Positions 1 through 5,721 of a stretch of DNA of 5,878 bases are shown here, in pieces. The notes below the pieces were generated by a model. That model saw nothing but the letters and a program-made list of their open reading frames with translations. It searched no databases and was not told where the DNA came from. The position numbers were made by a program, and so were the translations under genes. The DNA is taken from positions 1 to 5,878 of the forward strand of contig NMQN01000568.1 in NCBI GenBank assembly GCA_003575245.1. Direction: 5' to 3'. The number at the start of each line of letters is the position of its first letter. Within the stretch, counting starts at the first letter, position 1. Source of the stretch: Candidatus Atribacteria bacterium 1244-E10-H5-B2. GTDB lineage: Bacteria > Atribacterota > JS1 > SB-45 > 34-128.

Positions 1-410
1 TGGGGGAAAGCCCTGCTACTGCCGACTCCTTGGGGATAAATGTTGACCGGGTCCGTTACATGTGTGTTCTTCTCGGCGGGGTCCTCGCCGGCGTGGCCGG
101 GGGATATCTCTCGGTCGCCTATCGACCGGCATGGACCGAGGGAATGACTGCGGGAATAGGGTGGATCGTTATTGCATTGACCATCTTCGCCTTTTGGAAT
201 CCGGCCTACGGTATGCTGGGAGCTTACTTGTTCGCAGCTCTCTACCACCTGTCGTACCGCCTGCAGCCGTGGGTGTCGCCGGAACTGCTTAAAGCAATGC
301 CCTACGCATTTGCAATTCTGGTCTTGATCTTTGTGTCCCGCGGGACATTGCAGAAGCGGATGGGGGCGCCGGCTGCGCTAAACTTGCCTTACACGAGGGG
401 CGAGGAGTGA
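1..410 (+). CDS. ABC transporter permease, NupQ/YufQ-like (3' end only)
   Basis: This is the C-terminal part of an inner-membrane permease of the BPD_transp_2 family, the class that works with BMP-type binding proteins to import nucleosides or related compounds. The frame is open from the left edge (first full codon at position 3) and reads GESPATADSLGINVDRVRY, the conserved cytoplasmic EAA-like loop that contacts the ATPase. Three hydrophobic stretches follow: one beginning VRYMCVLLGG, one beginning GIGWIVIALT and one beginning MPYAFAILVL. The intervening TEGMTAG(I)GWI and FWNPxxGxLGAYLF motifs are typical of the NupQ-type second permease. The protein ends with a short basic tail and TGA at 408-410. 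A TTG at 30-32 lies inside the conserved loop and is a leucine codon, not a start. GC and third-position GC are high, like the downstream BMP gene and unlike the rest of the window. The ATPase and the partner permease should lie to the left. Family is confident; ligand is not known. Confidence 0.9.
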   Translation, partial: GESPATADSLGINVDRVRYMCVLLGGVLAGVAGGYLSVAYRPAWTEGMTAGIGWIVIALTIFAFWNPAYGMLGAYLFAALYHLSYRLQPWVSPELLKAMPYAFAILVLIFVSRGTLQKRMGAPAALNLPYTRGEE

Positions 411-831
411 GTTCGGATACCCTCACCTGTTAGTGTAAATTTTAGTGGGATAGTTAGATAAAAAGAAGAATACTACTTTTTTGTATCTTTTCTTCTCTTT
501 CTTAACTTGATACTCGATACTGTTTTTATTCGATACTTTCTTTTTGCTGTTTGCTTTTTTCTTGGATATTTGGTAAATTTATAATGATGGAAAGATAAGA
601 GAGGAATAAAATCCGGGAAAAGTTGAACCGGTCTTCATAAATATGAAGTGGAACAAACTACGGTTAATAATGAGTATACGTGGAAAGAGAAAAGTGAAAG
701 GAAAATTTTTTCTGATACCCCTTGCTCATAACATTGGAAGATAATCAGGAAAATACAATTATGACAGAGTAAGAAGAAGCATGTTATCATCCGATGATGG
801 TTGTAACCGGCTAAAAAATGGAGGAGGTGAG

Positions 832-884
832 GTGTTTAATCCCAAATTTATCAAGCATTCTGGATAGTTAGTACTGCACTATCC
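832..884 (+). other. Possible leader mini-ORF running into a hairpin
   Basis: A purine-rich Shine-Dalgarno-like stretch (GGAGGAGGTGAG, 820-831) directly precedes GTG at 832, which opens an 11-codon frame (MFNPKFIKHSG) ending with TAG at 865-867. The stop lies inside the left arm of a perfect inverted repeat GGATAGT/ACTATCC (862-868 and 878-884, 9-nt loop). An alternative frame from ATG at 818 gives 17 codons. The arrangement is that of a leader peptide, but such short frames are common by chance and the peptide shows no run of a regulatory amino acid. Low confidence. Confidence 0.2.
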
Positions 885-933
885 TGAATATGTGGATGTG
901 GTAAAATAAGCAGTGAAAGTTGTGAAAATGAAA

Positions 934-951
934 AGGCTGTTTGAACAGCCT
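934..951 (+). promoter_or_regulatory. 5'-leader hairpin just upstream of the BMP ribosome binding site
   Basis: AGGCTGT/ACAGCCT forms a perfect 7-bp stem around the loop TTGA. It is followed by an AT-rich stretch without a U-run, so it is not an ordinary intrinsic terminator. It ends 10 nt before the Shine-Dalgarno of the BMP gene and would sit in the mRNA leader, where it could protect the 5' end or affect ribosome access. The structure is seen directly; the role is inference. Confidence 0.4.
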
Positions 952-961
952 ATAATATAAT

Positions 962-970
962 AAAGGAGGT
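962..970 (+). promoter_or_regulatory. Strong ribosome binding site of the BMP gene
   Basis: AAAGGAGGT matches the anti-Shine-Dalgarno fully and lies 6 nt before the ATG at 977. This fixes the start and predicts high translation, as expected for a solute-binding protein made in excess over its permease. Confidence 0.85.
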
Positions 971-976
971 TTTAAA

Positions 977-2155
977 ATGTTTACTCAACGAAACAAAGTT
1001 GTGTTAGTAACTGTGTTAGTAGTGGCGATCATCTTCATCTTTGCTTCAATGATGATGGCTAAAGAGTATGTTCCCGGCACACCGCTAAAGGTGGGATTCA
1101 TCTACGTCGGGCCTATTGGCGACCTGGGTTGGACCTATGCGCACGATGAGGCGCGGAGGATATGTGAGGATACCTTCCCCTGGTTGGAGACAGTCTATGT
1201 AGAGAGCGTCGCCGAAGGAAACGAGGGGCTTTACATTGACAAGCTGATTGTGGAAGAAGGCTGTGACGTCGTCTTGACCACCAGCTTCGGCTTCATGGAT
1301 GGAACGCTGATTTCAGCGCAGAAGTACCCGGACAAGATCTTTGCCCATTGCTCCGGATTCAAACGTAATCCCAATATGATGACCTATATGGCCGATTTCT
1401 ACCAGATCTACTACCTGAATGGGTTGATTGCCGGAGCTCTCACCAAAACAAACAAACTGCTTTACGTGGGCGCCTTCCCAATTCCCGAACTAAAGCGCCA
1501 CATGGGTGCGTTCACCGTGGGTGTGCGGGAGGCCAAACCCAAGGCCGAGGTGCATATACGCTGGATCTATGAGTGGTTCAGCCCTACAGCTGCCAAGGAG
1601 GCTACCGAGGCGTTGATCGCTGACGGATGCGACGTGTTTGCTTTTACCGAGGATTCACCGACGGTCGTACAGGTTGCTGCAGAAAGCGGATTCCCGTCCT
1701 TCGGGCATTACTCCCCGATGTACCAGTTCGGCCCCGAACATGTTGTTTCCGGACAGATCGCGCACTGGGAGGAAATCTACCTTGACTTCCTGGCCAAGAT
1801 CTATGCCGGTGCGTACACGGCGCACAATCTTGCCGATGTTGACTACTGGTGGCTGTTGAAGGAAAAGGCAGTGGAGATGGGATCTAAGCCGGGGATGCTG
1901 ATAAACCCCGTCCATGAGGACGAACTAAAAGGGATCTACATTGATGACCCTGTCCTGGGGATGATCAGCGTTTACGACCTGGTTATGAAGCGGCTGGAGC
2001 AGATGGCCGATCCGTCAATGGTCTTCGATCCGTTTAACGGGCCGATCTACGACCGCGACGGAAACCTGAAAGTTCCGGAGGGCTTACGCATGTCGATGTT
2101 TGAACTGACCACTATGGGCTGGGCGGTGGATGGCATCGTCGGTCCCTGGGAATAA
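977..2155 (+). CDS. BMP-family ABC transporter solute-binding protein (nucleoside/purine type)
   Basis: This 392-residue protein is an extracytoplasmic binding protein of the Bmp (PnrA-like) family, which captures nucleosides or purine bases for a NupOPQ-type ABC importer. Residues 8-27 form one hydrophobic segment after a basic N-terminus. There is no lipobox cysteine, and the A28 region is a poor signal-peptidase site, so it is either secreted by an atypical cleavage or stays membrane-anchored. The mature part opens with KVGFIYVGPIGDLGW (38-52), the first strand and ligand loop of the family. It continues with YYLNGLIAGALTKTNK (145-160), the VGAFPIPE hinge (164-171) and a C-terminal FNGPIYDRDG motif (353-362), all characteristic of the BMP subgroup next to NupQ-like permeases. 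The start is set by the strong Shine-Dalgarno. The body is GC-rich, whereas the first ~16 codons are AT-rich. The permease end upstream is the probable partner. Ligand is inferred from family and from the salvage operon downstream. Confidence 0.92.
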   Translation: MFTQRNKVVLVTVLVVAIIFIFASMMMAKEYVPGTPLKVGFIYVGPIGDLGWTYAHDEARRICEDTFPWLETVYVESVAEGNEGLYIDKLIVEEGCDVVLTTSFGFMDGTLISAQKYPDKIFAHCSGFKRNPNMMTYMADFYQIYYLNGLIAGALTKTNKLLYVGAFPIPELKRHMGAFTVGVREAKPKAEVHIRWIYEWFSPTAAKEATEALIADGCDVFAFTEDSPTVVQVAAESGFPSFGHYSPMYQFGPEHVVSGQIAHWEEIYLDFLAKIYAGAYTAHNLADVDYWWLLKEKAVEMGSKPGMLINPVHEDELKGIYIDDPVLGMISVYDLVMKRLEQMADPSMVFDPFNGPIYDRDGNLKVPEGLRMSMFELTTMGWAVDGIVGPWE

Positions 2156-2168
2156 GAGAAGCTAAATT

Positions 2169-2205
2169 TGGGCGGTAGCCTTCAATAAAAGAGGGTAGCC
2201 GCCCA
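2169..2205 (+). terminator. GC-rich hairpin after the BMP gene, possible terminator
   Basis: Fourteen bases after the BMP stop, TGGGCGG (2169-2175) pairs with CCGCCCA (2199-2205). The stem extends inward through two wobbles, one A-A mismatch and a CC/GG pair. The 3' side has only ATTT rather than a long U-run, so termination from this hairpin alone would be weak. It may act together with the larger palindrome immediately downstream. Confidence 0.45.
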
Positions 2206-2206
2206 T

Positions 2207-2271
2207 TTAAAAAATAGGGACACATCCCATTTTCCTCACTAGGGAAAATGGGATGTGTCCCTATTTTTTAA
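2207..2271. repeat. 29-bp perfect palindrome (REP-like element / bidirectional terminator)
   Basis: Positions 2207-2235 pair perfectly with 2243-2271 around a 7-nt loop (TCACTAG). The core arm reads GGGACACATCCCATTTTCC, bordered by an A6 run on the left and a T6 run on the right. On either strand a GC-containing stem is therefore followed by a U-run, which fits a bidirectional intrinsic terminator between the converging BMP and amidohydrolase genes. The unusual length, perfect symmetry and stereotyped GGGACACATCCC word also resemble dispersed REP-type palindromes mobilised by TnpA-REP (RAYT) transposases. That comparison is from memory, and no transposase lies in the window. The right arm overlaps the last three codons and the stop region of the amidohydrolase (2261-2271). 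Confidence 0.75.
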
Positions 2272-3589
2272 GAAGAGTTATCAGTTTCTCTTTTTCCTTT
2301 AAAAATATTTCTCTTGCATTATTCAAGATATTATCTTCGTTAAGATATACAAATTTATGGTTATTGACAATTAGTTGGCCATCTATAATTACATCTCTTA
2401 TTACTTCGTTTCCCGAGCAAGAATAGATAAAATTATTAATAAATACATCTTCAGAAAGTATTTTTGAAGTAGGGTATTCCAATACAATCATATCTGCCTT
2501 GTGCCCTTCTTTTATCCTGCCAATCTCATCTTCCAGATTTAAGGCCCGAGCACCGTTTATAGTTAACATATCATATACTGAAGGGGCGTTAAAAGTTTTT
2601 TCATCCATAGAGGAAACTTTCTGCAACATCGAACCAAGTCGGGCTTCTAATAAAACATCATAATTACTACTGCTTGCTCCTCCGTCACATCCTATAGTTA
2701 TGTTTACTCCCGCTTTTTGCATCTTATACATAGGCGAGATTCCGTCTGTAACCTTACAATTGGTATAAGGACAATGAATAACCGAAGTTCCTGTCTGGGT
2801 GAGAAGTTTTATCTCTTCATCATCTACCCAGATGACATGGGCAAGTTGAGTAGATGGTCCCAGCGCTCCCAAATCATTTAAAGCAGAAATTTCTCCTTTA
2901 TTAAATCTTTTTCGGACTTGATTGGTAGGTTCCCGGCCTTCAGCAGCGTGAGTGTGAATTCCCACACCGAATTCCTTAGCCAATTTTATTAATTTTTTTA
3001 TTAAAATATCCGTGCAGGTGGGAAGCCCGGCAAAAGAGAATTTAACTTTTAAACGTCCATTATACTTTCCATGCCGGCGGTTAAAAAAATTTTTACTATC
3101 ATTAAGGCAGTCTTGAATAGACTTGACCGGAGTATTTTTCCCTTCGGGATAATCATTTTCCATTTTTCCTACCACCGCTCTGATTCCGGAATCCATCAGT
3201 CCTTGTATTATTAGCTCTTCCGCACTCTCCCCCAATAATTCTCCTACTGCTGTTGTCCCTGATTTAATGGCTTCCATAGCCCCTAATAATGTGGAGTAGT
3301 ATAAAGCTTCTTCTGAAAAGAGGTGAGGGAACTGCCAGATTATTTCCAGCCACTTGGTTATATGTAAATCATCCATCAGTCCTCGACCGAAGGTCTGATA
3401 AAGGTGAGTATGGCAATCTATTAGACCCGGGATGATAATCCTTCCGGAGATATCCAAAATTTTGTGTTTATCTTCATCTGAAAAATTATGGTCTATTTTT
3501 ACTATTTCATTTTCTTCAATAAGAATGGATTTTATGCTTGATAATTTTCTATCCTCATATATACGAGCATTCTTTATTATTAAACCCAT
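2261..3589 (-). CDS. Amidohydrolase-superfamily deaminase/hydrolase (TrzA/MtaD/SsnA-like)
   Basis: This 442-residue cytoplasmic enzyme is predicted to hydrolyse an amine or ring C-N bond of a nucleobase, nucleoside or related heterocycle. A split beta-sandwich (about 1-55 and 355-410) encloses a TIM barrel. Metal and catalytic residues are present in order: H60-T-H62 in GLIDCHTH, H214 and E217 in HTHAAE, H251 in LAHVIW, and D302 in GCDGGASSS. VIHCPYTNCK (270-279) is the usual segment before the last strand. Overall layout matches 5'-methylthioadenosine/S-adenosylhomocysteine deaminases and triazine hydrolases. However, the SPY-type segment with a substrate-binding His expected near 185-195 reads GLPTCTD here, so MTA/SAH deaminase activity should not be assumed. 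The ATG start lies 9 bp after the upstream phosphorylase stop, with a GGAAGG sequence at a long (~14 nt) spacing, suggesting translational coupling. The last codons and the TAG stop lie in the palindrome. Superfamily is certain; substrate is unknown. Confidence 0.9.
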   Translation of the reverse strand: MGLIIKNARIYEDRKLSSIKSILIEENEIVKIDHNFSDEDKHKILDISGRIIIPGLIDCHTHLYQTFGRGLMDDLHITKWLEIIWQFPHLFSEEALYYSTLLGAMEAIKSGTTAVGELLGESAEELIIQGLMDSGIRAVVGKMENDYPEGKNTPVKSIQDCLNDSKNFFNRRHGKYNGRLKVKFSFAGLPTCTDILIKKLIKLAKEFGVGIHTHAAEGREPTNQVRKRFNKGEISALNDLGALGPSTQLAHVIWVDDEEIKLLTQTGTSVIHCPYTNCKVTDGISPMYKMQKAGVNITIGCDGGASSSNYDVLLEARLGSMLQKVSSMDEKTFNAPSVYDMLTINGARALNLEDEIGRIKEGHKADMIVLEYPTSKILSEDVFINNFIYSCSGNEVIRDVIIDGQLIVNNHKFVYLNEDNILNNAREIFLKEKEKLITLLKK

Positions 3590-3598
3590 AAACTATTT

Positions 3599-4336
3599 TT
3601 ATTCCTTCCCTGTATTTTTAAAAGCTTCAAGGCAGAGGTCAGTCATCTGATGAAATATAGGATTTATTTTTTCCTCATCAGTAATCACTTCCCGGGTCAG
3701 GTGATTAGCTACCGCAGTAAGGATGGTTCCTACTTTAACTTTTCGGAGATAACCGATAGTGAACAGGGCAGAGGATTCATTTTCTACGCTTAAAACATTG
3801 GAATCAATCCATACCTGTTCTCTTTTCAGAAAATCAGGGTCTGCAAACACCGAGCCCTTATAGAAGGCGTCATGACTCATAATTATCCCTATATGGGGTT
3901 TCTGATTTTTGTTGTGGGTTGCTTTTACGAGGGCATCTACAATATCTACATCCGCAACAGCCGGGAATTCAATCGGTATATATTCGACCGATGTACCCTC
4001 TAATCTGACTGCAGAGGTGGGGATAATAATATCTCCCAGGTTTATATTCTTTTGTAGGGCCCCGGTGGTACCAAGACGGACTAAATATTTTGCTCCTGAC
4101 ATGATAAGTTCCTCCAGGGCAATGGCGGCAGAAGGGCAGCCCATACCGGTTGAGGTAACACTTACTGTTAGTCTTTTATATTTTCCGGTATAGGTTACAT
4201 ATTCACGACTTTGGGCAATTAATTGAGGATTTTCGAAATGTTCAGCTATTAGATGGCAACGGCCGGGGTCACCCGGCATTATTACAAATTCTCCTATTTG
4301 ACCTGGTTCTATCTGAAGATGATGCATCTTTTTCAT
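3599..4336 (-). CDS. Nucleoside phosphorylase, PNP/UDP family (uridine phosphorylase-like), second paralogue
   Basis: This 245-residue cytoplasmic enzyme is predicted to cleave a nucleoside with phosphate to base plus pentose-1-phosphate. It aligns along its length with E. coli uridine phosphorylase (about 253 aa). Phosphate-site residues are present: PGDPGR (21-26), R44 in QSREY, and R87 and T90 in RLGTTG. The ribose loop reads VENESS (184-189), where E185 and E187 match the Udp glutamates but Met is replaced by Asn. EFPAVAD (123-129) is another family hallmark. The Gln/Arg pair that reads uracil in E. coli Udp (PGQER loop) is not present; the loop is FYKGSVF. Base-site position 211 is Asn (ANHLTRE). 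The start is firm: AAGGAGG lies 7 nt before the ATG, which overlaps the previous stop as ATGA, so the two phosphorylases are translationally coupled. Family is certain; base preference is uncertain. Confidence 0.92.
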   Translation of the reverse strand: MKKMHHLQIEPGQIGEFVIMPGDPGRCHLIAEHFENPQLIAQSREYVTYTGKYKRLTVSVTSTGMGCPSAAIALEELIMSGAKYLVRLGTTGALQKNINLGDIIIPTSAVRLEGTSVEYIPIEFPAVADVDIVDALVKATHNKNQKPHIGIIMSHDAFYKGSVFADPDFLKREQVWIDSNVLSVENESSALFTIGYLRKVKVGTILTAVANHLTREVITDEEKINPIFHQMTDLCLEAFKNTGKE

Positions 4337-5088
4337 ATCTTTTCCTCCTTTTCCTCTTGAAGGTCGACCAAAGCTCCGGCGGCGATGGTTATTGCCTTAT
4401 CGATGCTTTTTTGCAGCTCGTCTTTTGTGCCTTTTTTGCCAGTGATTAAATCTCCCGCAGCGACCAGTATGGTTCCAACCTGTACATTTTTTAAAGAACC
4501 TATCACGAAAAGGGTAGAAGATTCGTTCTCGATAGCTAAAGTTCCCGCTTCAGCCCAGATGGCGACTCGTTTTTTATAATCTCCGAAGGCGAAAGGGGAT
4601 TCCATATAAAAGGCATCGTGGGTTCTTATTATTCCTAAATTATAATCTGCGTCTTCTTTTTCCGCTCGGTTTCGCAGGGCAATAACAGTGCGATAATCTG
4701 CCGCTGCCGGATATTCTATGGGGACATATTCTTTAGAGGCTCCGTCCCCTCGAATAGCTCCGGTTACAATAATTATATCTCCGGGGTTTATTTCGGAAGA
4801 AAGAAAGCCGCAGGTCCCCACTCTGATAAAATATTTACATCCTATATTGGTCAGTTCCTCTATGGCTACAGCAGCTGACATACAACCAATTCCGGTGGAG
4901 CAGACTGCCACGGGCTTATCTTCATAACTACCATTATAAATATGAAATTCTCTATTCTCTACAATTTTTTCTGAATCCCGGAAAAATTTTATCCCGATAT
5001 AATCTGCTCTTTCGATATCTCCGGGAAGTAATACCGCTTTATTCACTTCGTCTTTCTTGCATCGTATATGATATTGTACTTGTTCCAA
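4333..5088 (-). CDS. Nucleoside phosphorylase, PNP/UDP family, first paralogue
   Basis: First gene of the minus-strand salvage operon, 251 residues from TTG at 5088. It carries the same fold and sites as the downstream paralogue: PGDIER (22-27), R46 in ENREF, R89 and T92 in RVGTCG, EYPAAAD, and IENESS with E187 and E189. TCG replaces the more common TTG triad after the phosphate Arg. The base-site segment reads AAGDLITG with D213, where the paralogue has Asn. An acidic residue here is the purine-reading and catalytic position of DeoD-type phosphorylases, so this copy may prefer purine nucleosides (inference). Start choice: a GTG at 5097 would have GGA directly abutting it with no spacer, whereas AAAGGAG lies 8 nt before TTG 5088, so the TTG is preferred. 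The C-terminus is a charged tail (DLQEEKEEKI). Pairing of two divergent copies suggests heteromers or split specificity. Confidence 0.9.
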   Translation of the reverse strand: MEQVQYHIRCKKDEVNKAVLLPGDIERADYIGIKFFRDSEKIVENREFHIYNGSYEDKPVAVCSTGIGCMSAAVAIEELTNIGCKYFIRVGTCGFLSSEINPGDIIIVTGAIRGDGASKEYVPIEYPAAADYRTVIALRNRAEKEDADYNLGIIRTHDAFYMESPFAFGDYKKRVAIWAEAGTLAIENESSTLFVIGSLKNVQVGTILVAAGDLITGKKGTKDELQKSIDKAITIAAGALVDLQEEKEEKI

Positions 5089-5292
5089 TTTCCTCACTCC
5101 TTTAAATGATTAATGATTCAGGAAGTCGGTTCTTTACGCCATTATATTTATATTTGAATATTTTTTTCTGTAATATGTTTTATGATAATCTATTTTAATA
5201 ACTCCGTCAATGTTCTTTAGAAGGAGAAAAACTTATAAAACAATAGATGTTAGGAAATTTTAAAAAAAATTAAAAAAATATTCATTACTACC
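5089..5292. other. Divergent AT-rich promoter region
   Basis: Gap between the salvage operon and the PadR promoter. It carries the operon leader, the predicted minus-strand promoter and A/T-rich tracts around 5160-5167 and 5260-5280 that could serve as UP elements or bend DNA for the plus-strand promoter. No gene is seen in it. Confidence 0.5.
5182..5210 (-). promoter_or_regulatory. Predicted sigma70-type promoter of the phosphorylase-amidohydrolase operon
   Basis: Read on the minus strand, TTGACG (5210-5205) and TATCAT (5187-5182) are separated by exactly 17 bp. Each differs from consensus by one base. Transcription would begin near 5175, giving a leader of about 85 nt before the TTG start at 5088. 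No other minus-strand pair in the gap fits as well. Confidence 0.6.
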
Positions 5293-5321
5293 TTGCATTA
5301 TAAGATACTGTGTGATACAAT
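5293..5321 (+). promoter_or_regulatory. Predicted extended -10 promoter of the padR-like gene
   Basis: TTGCAT (5293-5298) and TACAAT (5316-5321) are spaced by 17 bp, with TG at 5313-5314 forming an extended -10. The transcript would start near 5328, about 70 nt before the TTG start at 5398. The upstream A/T tracts at 5260-5280 are placed like an UP element. Because the promoter occupies the upstream part of the open frame, the longer PadR frame cannot be the real product. Confidence 0.65.
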
Positions 5322-5348
5322 GCTACCGTACATTAAAAGGTACAGTAT
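5305..5348. promoter_or_regulatory. Candidate PadR operator (inverted repeat spanning the promoter)
   Basis: ATACTGT (5305-5311) and its exact complement ACAGTAT (5342-5348) flank the -10 box and predicted start point with 30 bp between arms. PadR-family repressors are usually autoregulatory dimers binding inverted repeats over their own promoter, so this is a plausible two-site operator. A 7-bp repeat in AT-rich DNA could be chance. Confidence 0.3.
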
Positions 5349-5397
5349 AATATTCAATAATAGTATTAAAAATTATTTAAAAAAGGATGGTGGTAAA

Positions 5398-5721
5398 TTG
5401 AATATTCAATTTAAAAAAGGAGTATTAGAGTTATGTGTTTTAAGTATGTTAGAAAGAGAGGTTTGTTATGGGTATGAATTGGTTAATGAAATTTCTAAAA
5501 GTATATCAATTTCCGAAGGAACAATATATCCGTTATTAAGACGGTTAAAATCCGAGGAGTTCGTAACTACGTATTTACAAGAATCTCAGGAAGGTCCGCC
5601 AAGGAAATATTATAAATTAACTGAATTAGGCCGAAAGAAAGAAGAGGAACTAAAGAAAGAATGGTTTGCTTTTGCAAAGGATGTTAATAATTTTTTGAAA
5701 GGAAGTGAAAAGAATGAATAA
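5398..5721 (+). CDS. PadR-family transcriptional regulator
   Basis: A 107-residue winged-helix repressor of the short PadR type. It begins [16 protein letters not shown] (residues 3-18) and YGYELV (24-29), the family's first helices. The recognition helix is [12 protein letters not shown] (39-50), and the wing reads [12 protein letters not shown] (67-78). A short C-terminal helix (81-100) serves dimerisation. The start is TTG at 5398, preceded by AAAAGGATGGTGG. This gives the standard length, whereas the frame is open back to a TTG at 5293 that is part of the -35 box and would add 35 unrelated residues. The gene is strongly AT-rich. Its last 8 bp overlap the following HAAS/DUF1700 gene, a pairing common in Firmicutes-like genomes where the two are cotranscribed and the downstream products act at the membrane. 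Inducer unknown. It is divergent from the salvage operon and could in principle also influence it. Confidence 0.93.
   Translation: MNIQFKKGVLELCVLSMLEREVCYGYELVNEISKSISISEGTIYPLLRRLKSEEFVTTYLQESQEGPPRKYYKLTELGRKKEEELKKEWFAFAKDVNNFLKGSEKNE

Larger units (their letters stand above)
411..976. other. AT-rich intergenic region between permease and BMP gene
   Basis: This 566-bp stretch holds no convincing protein gene. Composition drops abruptly from GC-rich to AT-rich right after the permease stop. It contains three GATAC words (509-513, 516-520, 532-536), a T-rich tract around 477-500, a small inverted repeat CTTCATA/TATGAAG (633-648), a TATAAT at 580-585 without a good -35 box, and two hairpins close to the BMP gene (listed separately). 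I see no recognisable riboswitch core and no clear terminator for the permease. The gap suggests that the BMP gene has its own 5' leader and is not simply co-translated with the permease. Confidence 0.6.

Noticed and set aside
30..410. A start at TTG 30 for the permease
   Set aside because: The conserved permease loop is already in frame upstream (from position 3), so the codon is an internal Leu and the gene enters from the left edge.
509..536. Three GATAC words as a repeat array
   Set aside because: Short, unevenly spaced and only three copies; not a CRISPR or a convincing binding-site array.
580..585. TATAAT in the 411-976 gap as the BMP promoter
   Set aside because: The hexamer is perfect but the -35 position is a poor match, so it was not listed as a promoter.
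951..956. TATAAT directly after the leader hairpin as a -10 box
   Set aside because: No -35 at a sensible distance, and transcription would begin at the Shine-Dalgarno.
832..960. Degraded coding remnant upstream of the BMP gene
   Set aside because: The frame read through stops at 865 and 907 gives protein-like text (LVLHYPEYVDVVK) but no family was recognised, so it is not called a pseudogene.
1655..1915. Open frame antisense to the BMP gene
   Set aside because: It lies wholly within a well-supported gene, resembles no known family and has no ribosome site of note.
3909..4193. Open frame antisense to the second phosphorylase, with a similar one at 4718-4927 opposite the first
   Set aside because: The two antisense frames look alike only because the sense genes are paralogues; no independent evidence of coding.
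5089..5097. GTG start at 5097 for the first phosphorylase
   Set aside because: Its only Shine-Dalgarno-like bases abut the codon; TTG at 5088 has correct spacing.
5346..5351. Second TATAAT as a PadR promoter
   Set aside because: No acceptable -35 box 16-18 bp upstream; the promoter at 5293-5321 is clearly better.
5293..5397. 35-residue N-terminal extension of PadR
   Set aside because: It has no PadR similarity, overlaps the -35/-10 boxes, and the TTG at 5398 has a Shine-Dalgarno and gives the family's usual length.
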